DNA of 15,847 nucleotides from Acidobacteriota bacterium (GTDB lineage Bacteria > Acidobacteriota > Vicinamibacteria > Vicinamibacterales > Vicinamibacteraceae), in NCBI GenBank assembly GCA_013695405.1, contig JACDAO010000829.1, positions 1-15,847 of the forward strand, in the 5' to 3' direction. The first letter of the stretch is position 1. Each line of letters starts with the position of its first letter. The notes below the pieces were generated by a model. It made no database searches. It had not been told where the DNA came from and worked only from the letters and a program-made list of their open reading frames with translations. Of the stretch, positions 6,683 to 13,297 are shown piece by piece. The translations under genes were made by a program, and so were the position numbers.

Positions 6683-7368
6683 GAGGGCCGCTGCTGATGC
6701 TCGCCGCCTGCGCGCTGGTGCTTGGGTGCGCGGCGTCGGCGATCGCGCAAACTCCGCCGCCCGGCCCGAAGCTGGCGGCGCCGGTCCAGGTCGCCACGCC
6801 GCCACCGGCAAGACGCGGCTTCACCGTCGCGGTCGGGCCTGGCCTCGACAAGATCATCACCACCAGCGGGCAGGCTTCCAACCCCTGGGTGTGGCGGTTC
6901 GCGTTCCGCCTGCCGCAGCGCGAAGGCTGGTCTCCAGCGCTGATCTTCGGCTGGTTCGACACGACTGTCGACGGAGCGCAGTTCGGCCCCGAGCAGGCAA
7001 TCGGGCAACTGCAGATCCGGCCGGTGATGGGCGGCGTCCGCTACACCTGGATCCGCGACGCCTGGAGCTACGACGTCGCCGCAGCCGCCGGACCGTCGTT
7101 CTCAGGCTTCGACCTGGCTGGCAGCGTCGCCCGCACGCTGCCGCAGACGACCGGGGCAATCAGGGCCGACGCCAACACCTCGCCGGCCTTCACTGTCCAG
7201 GGCAGCGCCTGGTACGACGTCACCGACAAGGTTGCGGTTCGGGGCTCGATCGGCTGGTTCATGTGCCGTCCCGACGTGACGGTCACGGCCAGCGGGGTGT
7301 CGCGCCGGTTCAGCCAGTCGGCCAATGCCCTGCAACTCGGCGCCAGCGTCGTCTATCGCATCTTCTGA
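6679..7368 (+). CDS. Outer-membrane beta-barrel protein
   Basis: A 229-residue exported protein. A signal peptide spans residues 1 to about 23 (hydrophobic core LMLAACALVLGCAASAIA, likely cut at AIA-Q), followed by a Pro/Ala-rich linker (25-45). The rest shows alternating hydrophobic/polar strands rich in aromatic residues (FTVAVGPGLDK, WVWRFAFRLP, ALIFGWFDTT, VMGGVRYTWIRD, YDVAAAAGPSFSG, ALQLGASVVYRIF) and ends in Phe, the classic outer-membrane insertion signal. The size suits a barrel of about eight strands. ATG 6679 overlaps the symporter stop by 4 bases, so it belongs to the lyase/symporter operon and may let the solute reach the periplasm, or may merely be structural. A VLGC lipobox-like string is present in the leader, but the AxA cleavage site looks better. 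No specific family is recognised. Confidence 0.75.
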   Translation: MRGPLLMLAACALVLGCAASAIAQTPPPGPKLAAPVQVATPPPARRGFTVAVGPGLDKIITTSGQASNPWVWRFAFRLPQREGWSPALIFGWFDTTVDGAQFGPEQAIGQLQIRPVMGGVRYTWIRDAWSYDVAAAAGPSFSGFDLAGSVARTLPQTTGAIRADANTSPAFTVQGSAWYDVTDKVAVRGSIGWFMCRPDVTVTASGVSRRFSQSANALQLGASVVYRIF

Positions 7369-7459
7369 GAAACGCCACCCTGTCAGGCGCGGCCGGTGAG
7401 ACCGCCCCCCTGCGCCGGCGCCAGCCCGCCGCCGCTCGGTCGTCCGCCCTCGCACCCGT

Positions 7460-7479
7460 TGGTCCCTCCGCGGGGACCA
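7460..7479 (+). terminator. Hairpin after the symporter/barrel operon
   Basis: TGGTCCC-TCCGCG-GGGACCA is a perfect 7-bp stem with a 6-base loop, lying 91 bases after the barrel stop and 75 bases before the hydrolase start. No U-tract follows, so intrinsic termination is doubtful. The 186-base gap 7369-7554 otherwise shows only the hydrolase ribosome-binding site. Confidence 0.3.
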
Positions 7480-7542
7480 CCCACGTCAATCTCCTGAACG
7501 CGAATCGCGTCCCGCCGTCTCTCACGCCATTCACTCGTGACT

Positions 7543-7550
7543 GGAGGGGG
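7543..7550 (+). promoter_or_regulatory. Strong Shine-Dalgarno site of the hydrolase gene
   Basis: GGAGGGGG stands 4 bases before ATG 7555 and fixes that start over an in-frame GTG at 7537, which precedes the site. It is the clearest ribosome-binding site in the window and contrasts with the start-proximal TAnnnT boxes without one at other genes. Confidence 0.7.
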
Positions 7551-7554
7551 CAAG

Positions 7555-9192
7555 ATGCGACACGCACCTCGATGGGGCCTGCGGCTGGTGACGATCGGAT
7601 GCGGCGTGCTGCTCGCCAGCCCGGGGCATGCCGCACCCGAGCTGGCGCTCGGCGGCCGGTGGGTCGGCGGCTTCATCAACCGAGGCGGCATCGTGGCGAT
7701 CGACGCACGCTTCTCTGGCAGTGAGCCGATGACCGGCGTGATCGACCTGCCACAGCGCGGCGAGATCGAGATCCCACTGCGCAAGGTCAGGCAACGCGGC
7801 CGGTCGATGAGCTTCGAGGTGCCGGGCGCCGAGGCCAACCTGCTCTTCGAAGGGCGCTTCCAAACCCCGGGCAGCGTCACCGGCAGCGTCCGGCAAGGCT
7901 CCGGCTACTCCCGCTTCGAGCTGTTCCGCCTCGCCGAGGTCTCGGCCGCCGACGTCGCCGGCCTGTACGGCACCTACGAATGGGCACCGGGCAAGGTCCT
8001 GCTGGTGGCTCCCGGTCAGGACCAGCCGGTGTTTGTCGACTATGAGTCCGGCCGCACCGGCGCGCTGTTCGCGGTGGGCCGCGACGAGTACGTCGCCGGG
8101 CCGAGCGTGTCGACCGCGTATCCGGTCCACGTGCGTCTCCGGGCCACGCGCGACGCGCACGGCGTGGTGACGCAGGTCAGCGTCGAGCGCAAGGGACGGA
8201 CCGTGCGGGCCGATCGCACGACCGTCTATCGCGAGGAGCCGGTTGGGTATCTCAGTGGCGAGGCCCACATCTCGGGCACCCTGCTGGTGCCGACCACGCC
8301 CGCCCCGCATCCCGCGATCGTCATGATTCACGGCTCGGGCCCGGTCACCCGCGATTCCTTGCGGCCGTTCGCGGACCACTTCGCCCGGCACGGCGTGGCC
8401 GTGCTGATCACCGACAAGCGCGGCACCGGCCGGTCGAGCGGCCGCTGGGCACGCGCTACCTTCGACGACCTCGCCGCCGACGCGCTGGCGGGCGTGCGCT
8501 ATCTCCGTGATCGTCCCGACATCCAGCACGGCGCCATCGGTCTGCACGGCATGAGCCTGGGGGGCTGGATCGCGCCACTCGCCGCCACCCAATCGACCGA
8601 CGTCGCGTTCGTGGTCGTGGAATCGGCGCCGGCGGTGACACCGAAGGAACACGAGCGGCTGCGGGTCGCGTCGCAGATGCGCGCCGACGCGCGGCCCGGC
8701 GCGGCCATCGCCCAGGCCGTGGCCTTCATGGATCTCAAGTTCGAGGTCGCGCGCACCGGCGACGGGTGGGACCGGCTGCAGTCGTCGATCGCCTCGGGTC
8801 AGCGAGATGGCTGGCTGCCGTACGTCAACGCGCCCTCGTCGCTGGAGTCGCTGCGGTGGCACTGGGACCACGTCTTCAGCTACGACCCGTTGCCGGTGCT
8901 GCAGCGCCTGCAGGTGCCGATGCTGGTGCTCTACGGCGAACTCGACGCCATCGTGCCGCCGAGGATCCACCGCGTGCGCATGGAGCAGGCGATGCGCGCC
9001 GCCGGCAAGCACAACGTCACCGTGCGTGAGTTCGCCCGTGCCAACCACGGCTTCTTCGAGGCAATCACCGGCGGCCCGCAAGAGCAACCGCAGCTGGCCG
9101 GGTTCGTGGCCGGCTACTTCGAGATGCGCACGTCCTGGGTGCGCGAGCGGTCTCGCGAGGCGGCCGAGGCCGCAAGTGAACTGCACGAATGA
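7555..9192 (+). CDS. Secreted alpha/beta hydrolase with large N-terminal domain
   Basis: A 545-residue exported serine hydrolase, probably an esterase or peptidase-like acyl hydrolase acting in the periplasm or outside. A signal peptide spans about 1-26 (RLVTIGCGVLLASPGHA). Residues 28-235 form a beta-rich N-terminal domain of the kind that precedes secreted alpha/beta hydrolases in Acidobacteriota and Bacteroidota. The catalytic domain (about 236-530) shows the oxyanion-hole HGSGP (259-263), DKRGTGRS (287-294), the nucleophile elbow GMSLGG with Ser334, the acid Asp464 in LYGELDAIVP, and the base His498 in ANHGF. The catalytic triad is therefore complete. The start at ATG 7555 is set by the GGAGGGGG site. 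It stands alone between the barrel operon and the propeller gene, with a terminator-like hairpin 8 bases after its stop. The substrate cannot be inferred. Confidence 0.9.
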   Translation: MRHAPRWGLRLVTIGCGVLLASPGHAAPELALGGRWVGGFINRGGIVAIDARFSGSEPMTGVIDLPQRGEIEIPLRKVRQRGRSMSFEVPGAEANLLFEGRFQTPGSVTGSVRQGSGYSRFELFRLAEVSAADVAGLYGTYEWAPGKVLLVAPGQDQPVFVDYESGRTGALFAVGRDEYVAGPSVSTAYPVHVRLRATRDAHGVVTQVSVERKGRTVRADRTTVYREEPVGYLSGEAHISGTLLVPTTPAPHPAIVMIHGSGPVTRDSLRPFADHFARHGVAVLITDKRGTGRSSGRWARATFDDLAADALAGVRYLRDRPDIQHGAIGLHGMSLGGWIAPLAATQSTDVAFVVVESAPAVTPKEHERLRVASQMRADARPGAAIAQAVAFMDLKFEVARTGDGWDRLQSSIASGQRDGWLPYVNAPSSLESLRWHWDHVFSYDPLPVLQRLQVPMLVLYGELDAIVPPRIHRVRMEQAMRAAGKHNVTVREFARANHGFFEAITGGPQEQPQLAGFVAGYFEMRTSWVRERSREAAEAASELHE

Positions 9193-9200
9193 TTCGACGC

Positions 9201-9218
9201 CCCGACACATCTGTCGGG
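9201..9218 (+). terminator. Terminator-like hairpin after the hydrolase gene
   Basis: CCCGACA-CATC-TGTCGGG is a perfect 7-bp stem with a four-base loop, 8 bases after the hydrolase TGA (9190-9192). There is no following U-tract. Position and perfection favour a transcription-end structure. The rest of the 170-base gap to 9362 looks non-coding. Confidence 0.4.
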
Positions 9219-9350
9219 ACGGGACGTGGACGCGGGACTACAACGGCGGCCAACGAGTCTCGCAGCCGGGCGGGGCGCCCCGTTCGCGGCCACCCGTCCC
9301 GCCCGCAGACGCCGAGGCGGACGTCGCGGTCCCTCTCGCTGGCCGGCTGC

Positions 9351-9356
9351 TACGAT
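9351..9356 (+). promoter_or_regulatory. Putative -10 box (TACGAT) 6 bases before the propeller-gene start
   Basis: TACGAT is followed by 6 bases (9357-9362) and ATG 9363, which again predicts a leaderless transcript. No Shine-Dalgarno lies between them. No clear -35 is seen. The box supports ATG 9363 over the in-frame ATG at 9189. Confidence 0.4.
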
Positions 9357-9362
9357 GCTGGC

Positions 9363-10691
9363 ATGGTGCGTCGTGCGAAATGGTTGGGGAGCGGACCTGC
9401 TGTGGTGGCGCTCCTGCTGTGCGCTGCCCTTGCTCGTCCCTCGACCGACGGGGCGGCCGACGCGACTCGGCCGTGGCCGGCGTACTTCGATGACGGCATG
9501 GCGGCGCTCGCGCGTGACGATGCGCCGGCCGCGCTCGCGCAGTTCGACAGCGCCTCTCGGCTCGCGCCGCCCAACCATCCGCTGGTGCTCTACGCCCAGA
9601 CGCGTGCCTACGTGCGGGCCGCCCGTCTCGACGACGCCTTCAGGTCGATGAGCCTGCTGGTCGACAAGGGCGTCGCCGCCGACCTGCTGGTCTCGCCGGC
9701 CTTCGACGCGCTGCGCGACGACCCGCGCTGGGCCGTGTGGCAGCCACGGCTGCAGGCGCTGGTCGATCCCGTCCAGCACAGCGTCGTCGCCTTCCGCCTC
9801 AACGAAGCCGACTTCTTTCCCGAGGCGATCACCTACGACCGCGGCTCGCGCCGGTTCCTGGTCGGCAGCCTGTTCAAGCGCAAGATCGTGGTGATCGACG
9901 AGATCTCGGGCCGCGTCGCCGACTACGCGACCTGGCGCGAGTCGGGCTTCCTGAGCGTGCTCGGGCTCGGCGCCGACAACACTCGCGGCGCGTTGTACGT
10001 GCTCAGCGCCGGTGGTGCCGAGATGCAGGGGTACAGGCCCGAGTTCGACGGCCAATCATTTCTGCATCGTCTGCAACTGTCGTCTGGCCGGCAGGTCTCG
10101 AGGCTGACGCCGCCCGCGGCCGCTGGCGGGCACCTGCTCAACGCCATCGTGCAGGCGCCCGACGGGACGATCTACATGACCGACAGCAAGGCTGGTCGCC
10201 TCTATCGCTGGCGCCCGGGCAGCACAGCGATCGAGCCGTTCGTCGCGCTCGGCACGTACGTCTATCCCAACGGCCTGGCATGGAGTGGTGACGGCCGTGC
10301 GCTGTATGTGGCGCACCTCGACGGCATTTCACGGGTCGACGTGCGGACGCGCGATGTGTCACTGGTCGGTCATCCCGCCAGCATGACGCTGGTCGGCATC
10401 GACGGCCTGTCCGAGTACCGTGGCGACCTGATCGCGGTGCAGAACGGCGTGCCGGGGATGAGCCGGGTCGTGCGGCTGCACCTGACCAGCGACGGCTCGA
10501 ACGTGCGGTCGATGGACCTGCTCGACACCAACCTGCCCGATCACGACATGCCGACGTCGGGCGTGGTGGTCGGCGACGGGTTCTATTACGTCGCCAACAG
10601 CCAGCTGCGGCGATTCACCGCGCCGGGTGTGCCCGCGCCTGTGGCGCAGTTGCAGAAGCCGGTGATCCGGCGCATCAACCTGGCCGGGTAG
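9363..10691 (+). CDS. Secreted TPR-like + SMP-30/gluconolactonase-like beta-propeller protein
   Basis: A 442-residue exported protein. The signal peptide covers about 1-25 (hydrophobic GPAVVALLLCAALA). Residues 38-130 form a TPR-like helical region (AALARDDAPAALAQFDSASR, then YAQTRAYVRAARLDDAF). Residues 140-440 form a six-bladed propeller of the SMP-30/gluconolactonase type. Candidate metal ligands in the expected order are Glu154 in FFPEAITYD, Asn303 in VYPNGLAWS and Asp347 in GIDGLSEY, so lactonase-like activity is possible. The ATG at 9363 was chosen because the signal peptide and a TACGAT box precede or start there. A longer form from ATG 9189, overlapping the hydrolase stop, would add 58 Arg/Ser/Pro-rich residues that look non-coding. 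It converges with the metalloprotease gene across a 32-base gap filled by a hairpin. The true substrate is unknown. Confidence 0.85.
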   Translation: MVRRAKWLGSGPAVVALLLCAALARPSTDGAADATRPWPAYFDDGMAALARDDAPAALAQFDSASRLAPPNHPLVLYAQTRAYVRAARLDDAFRSMSLLVDKGVAADLLVSPAFDALRDDPRWAVWQPRLQALVDPVQHSVVAFRLNEADFFPEAITYDRGSRRFLVGSLFKRKIVVIDEISGRVADYATWRESGFLSVLGLGADNTRGALYVLSAGGAEMQGYRPEFDGQSFLHRLQLSSGRQVSRLTPPAAAGGHLLNAIVQAPDGTIYMTDSKAGRLYRWRPGSTAIEPFVALGTYVYPNGLAWSGDGRALYVAHLDGISRVDVRTRDVSLVGHPASMTLVGIDGLSEYRGDLIAVQNGVPGMSRVVRLHLTSDGSNVRSMDLLDTNLPDHDMPTSGVVVGDGFYYVANSQLRRFTAPGVPAPVAQLQKPVIRRINLAG

Positions 10692-10692
10692 C

Positions 10693-10723
10693 GTGGACCC
10701 ACCACGGCGGTGTGGATGTCCAC
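10693..10723. terminator. Hairpin filling the gap between convergent genes
   Basis: GTGGAC (10693-10698) pairs with GTCCAC (10718-10723), and inside it CCAC (10699-10702) pairs with GTGG (10712-10715), leaving a small AT bulge and a loop of nine bases. The structure occupies almost the whole gap between the propeller stop (10689-10691) and the metalloprotease stop (10724-10726). It could end transcription from both sides. No T-tract is present on either side. Confidence 0.45.
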
Positions 10724-13252
10724 TCAGGGCTGACCGATTGGATCGCCTGCCGGCACCGGCAGCGGCTTCTGCGGCGTGTAGGGCGCCGCCGGCCGCGCCA
10801 GGAAGCGCGTGGCCTCCGCCTCGAGCGCCGCATGATGCGCGGCCCACTCGGGCGTGCGAACACCCTGGCCCGGCACCGTCAACAGCGACGGCACCTGCGT
10901 GATGAACTGCGCGGCGATTCCGCGAACGTCGCTCGACGCATTCTCGTCGGCGGCAAGGTCCATCAGACGGCGTGCGAAGACGGCCTGCGCGGCGCGCAGG
11001 GCCAGGGCTGCCGGTGATTCGGTCCGCGTGCTCGCACGCAAGCGTTCGGCGAGCGCGTTGACGACGTCGTGCAGGCCCGGATTGCTGGCATCGCGGGCGT
11101 GGAATTCGACCAGCCGTGCCGCCCGCTCCGGGTTGAGCAGGCCACCGATCGCCATGTCGGCAGCAATCGTCGCCGCCGCGACCGGATCGAAGGTCAGCCC
11201 GGTCCGTCGCGGGAACATCTCGGTGTTGACTCCGCCGAAGATCTCGGTCGGCGGCTGCAAGAGCGCCAGAATCCGCGCCGGCACCACCAACACCTCCGGC
11301 GACAGCGTGTCGAGCACCGCCGACAGCGCGGCGCGCTGCACCTCGGGCGCGACGATCGCCGCGGGCGCCGGCGACGGCGCGTTGCCCTTGCGTACGGCGT
11401 AGGTGTACGACTGCCCGCCTACCGACTTGACGGCCGCCTGCAACTGATACCGATGGTGGAAGTACAGCGGCAGGAACTTCTGCTCGAGGAAGCTCAGTGA
11501 CTGCCCGTCGCGAATCCTGGTGATGTCGAACGTCGACATCGCCAGCTGCCGCACCGCGAGTTCATGCGTCAGGTTGGCGACCGGGTCGGTGCCGTTGTCC
11601 CACAGACTGGCGAGCGGGTGGGCCGCGCCGGCCGGCCGCGCGTCGCTGTCAGCGATGAACAGCAGGCCCTTCGCGGTGGCCTCGTCGACCATGCGCGCGA
11701 GTTCGACGCGGTCGTCGGCCCCGGGCGCGAACTGGCTGTAGGCGTACCTGACGGCAAACGTGTCGAAGGGGCCGATCCCGACCCCGTACGCCTCGGAGAG
11801 GTCGATCTTGCCGGCAGTGATCTTGACCATCGGCGCCGGGTAGTCCATCACCGAGGCGCGGCCGTACGTGCTGGCCGCGAAGTTGTGGGTGAGGCCGAGC
11901 GTGTGGCCGACTTCGTGCGCCGAGAGCTGGCGGATCCGGGCCAGCGCCATGGCCGTGGCGTCAGTGGTCGGATCGAGGTCGGCGAGGTACTCGGCGTCTG
12001 GAGAGTCGCCGGCCGCGCACTCCAGCCGCGGGTCGCTGCCACTGGCAAGCGCCGTCAATCCCGAGCCGAGCATGATGTCCTGCCGAACGCGCAGCGAGCC
12101 GAGGCTGACGTTGCCCTTGAGGATCTGCCCGGTCCGCGGATCGACGACGGCGGCGCCGTAGGACCAGCCGCGCGTCGAGCGGTGCACCCAGTTGATCATG
12201 TTGTAGCGCAGGTCCATCGGGTCGGCGTCAGCGGGCAGCACCTTGACCTGGAAGCCATTGCGGAAGCCGGCCGCCTCGAAGGCGGCAGCCCACCACTGCG
12301 CCCCTTCGAGCAGCGCGGTGCGAATCGGCTCCGGCGTGCCGTTGTCCACGTAGTAGACGATCGGCTCGACGACGTCGCTCGCCGCTGCCGCGGGCGTCCT
12401 CTTCTGGAGCAGGTGGCGGATTGCCCAGTGCTTCTCGATCGGCTCGGTGATCGCCGACGCGTAATCGTGGAACGTCAGATCGATGCCGCCGGCGCGCGGA
12501 TCGGCGTCGCGCGGCGTGAACGGGTGGGTGGCCAGATCCGGCAACTGCACGAACGAGTGGTGCTGGCGGACCGTGATTGCCTCCGGGGTCGGGGTGACCT
12601 GGCTGACCAGGGCACCCGGGGCGCCGTCGGTCACCAGCGTGACGGTGGCCTCGATCTCGCTGTTCCTCGGAAAGGCCTTGGTCCTGGCGAGGTGGACGGC
12701 GGTGCGACTGGCGTCGACGCGGTAGCTGCCCTGGTTCGTACTGCGTAAGCGACTGGTGACCCCATGGGCGTCGCGAAGGACGAAGTCGGTGGCGTCCACC
12801 AGCACCCGGCCCTCGTCGGCGGCCTCGACCTTGAAACCCCACAACACCGACCGCGCAAACGAGTCGGCCACGGCCTGCCGCTCGGCGGGATCGGCGCTGA
12901 GCGCCCTGAACCGGTAGTTGACCTGGGTCAGCAGCACCTTCGGGCCAACCCGCTGAAACGTGACCACCGCGGTCGAGCCGAGCTGCCCCCGATCGAGGCC
13001 AATCGGATTCGAGCCAATGCCGGCCGGCAGCGATGTCTGGTAGAGCAGTTCCTGATCGAGGCGCGAGATCTCGAGGTAGATCCGGCCGGACTGCTCGTCC
13101 CAGTAGAGCGGGACGAAGCCGTCCATCCGCGTCCACTGGCGGGTGCGTTCGCCGATCTTCGGCAGTGGGCCTTGCGCGGACGCCTCCGTAACGAGGCACA
13201 GGCAGGTCAAGCCGAGCAACACCAGCGCAATTGCGGATCTGATCAGGAACAT
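10724..13252 (-). CDS. Secreted met-zincin zinc metalloprotease (DUF5117/DUF4953 type)
   Basis: An 842-residue exported zinc protease. The signal peptide spans 1-27 (AIALVLLGLTCLCLVTEASA). Residues 30 to about 240 match the DUF5118/DUF5117 pro-region type (VPLYWDEQSGRIYLEISRLD near 47-66, LLYQTSLPAGIGSNPIGLDR near 69-88). The catalytic part has HEVGHTLGLTHNF, with zinc-binding His446, His450 and His456 and catalytic Glu447. The met-turn SVMDYP (467-472) follows, so this is an intact metzincin. The C-terminal 300 residues are helical (DUF4953-like). It should act in the periplasm or outside the cell on proteins or peptides. ATG 13252 begins the signal peptide; a GGAGG site lies 12 bases upstream, and an extended -10 element at 13281-13289 drives it. 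A 17-residue upstream extension is unlikely. It is transcribed divergently from the amidase gene. Confidence 0.93.
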   Translation of the reverse strand: MFLIRSAIALVLLGLTCLCLVTEASAQGPLPKIGERTRQWTRMDGFVPLYWDEQSGRIYLEISRLDQELLYQTSLPAGIGSNPIGLDRGQLGSTAVVTFQRVGPKVLLTQVNYRFRALSADPAERQAVADSFARSVLWGFKVEAADEGRVLVDATDFVLRDAHGVTSRLRSTNQGSYRVDASRTAVHLARTKAFPRNSEIEATVTLVTDGAPGALVSQVTPTPEAITVRQHHSFVQLPDLATHPFTPRDADPRAGGIDLTFHDYASAITEPIEKHWAIRHLLQKRTPAAAASDVVEPIVYYVDNGTPEPIRTALLEGAQWWAAAFEAAGFRNGFQVKVLPADADPMDLRYNMINWVHRSTRGWSYGAAVVDPRTGQILKGNVSLGSLRVRQDIMLGSGLTALASGSDPRLECAAGDSPDAEYLADLDPTTDATAMALARIRQLSAHEVGHTLGLTHNFAASTYGRASVMDYPAPMVKITAGKIDLSEAYGVGIGPFDTFAVRYAYSQFAPGADDRVELARMVDEATAKGLLFIADSDARPAGAAHPLASLWDNGTDPVANLTHELAVRQLAMSTFDITRIRDGQSLSFLEQKFLPLYFHHRYQLQAAVKSVGGQSYTYAVRKGNAPSPAPAAIVAPEVQRAALSAVLDTLSPEVLVVPARILALLQPPTEIFGGVNTEMFPRRTGLTFDPVAAATIAADMAIGGLLNPERAARLVEFHARDASNPGLHDVVNALAERLRASTRTESPAALALRAAQAVFARRLMDLAADENASSDVRGIAAQFITQVPSLLTVPGQGVRTPEWAAHHAALEAEATRFLARPAAPYTPQKPLPVPAGDPIGQP

Positions 13253-13264
13253 GGGGTGCAGTAG

Positions 13265-13269
13265 CCTCC
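13265..13269 (-). promoter_or_regulatory. Ribosome-binding site of the metalloprotease gene
   Basis: On the minus strand GGAGG lies 12 bases before the ATG (13252). This spacing is slightly long but is the only good match nearby, and it supports this start. Confidence 0.5.
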
Positions 13270-13280
13270 GGAAGGCGGGG

Positions 13281-13290
13281 ATTGTAACAT
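13281..13290. promoter_or_regulatory. Overlapping divergent -10 elements (metalloprotease / amidase)
   Basis: On the minus strand TGTTACAAT (13289-13281) is an extended -10 (TGn plus TACAAT, 5 of 6 matches), placing the metalloprotease start site near 13274 with a leader of about 20 bases. On the plus strand TAACAT (13285-13290) sits 7 bases before the amidase ATG, predicting a leaderless amidase mRNA. The two hexamers share 13285-13286, so polymerase binding for one gene should exclude the other. No -35 element is convincing on either strand. Confidence 0.5.
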
Positions 13291-13297
13291 CCGGCTG

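Noticed and set aside
6679..6732. Lipoprotein call for the beta-barrel protein from the VLGC string in its leader
   Set aside because: The -2 residue is poor for a lipobox and a good AxA signal-peptidase I site follows. A barrel with a C-terminal Phe fits better.
1861..6811. Very long open frames antisense to the glycosyltransferase/lyase genes (minus 1861-4554) and to the symporter (minus 4688-6811), plus a plus-strand frame at 63-707
   Set aside because: Their products are Arg/Gln/His/Asp-rich with no hydrophobic cores or motifs, and they lie opposite genes with clear family signatures. This is the expected effect of high GC on antisense frames.
9189..9362. Longer start of the propeller protein at ATG 9189, overlapping the hydrolase stop as ATGA
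   Set aside because: It would place 58 Arg/Ser/Pro-rich residues before an evident signal peptide and ignores the hairpin at 9201-9218 and the TACGAT box at 9351.
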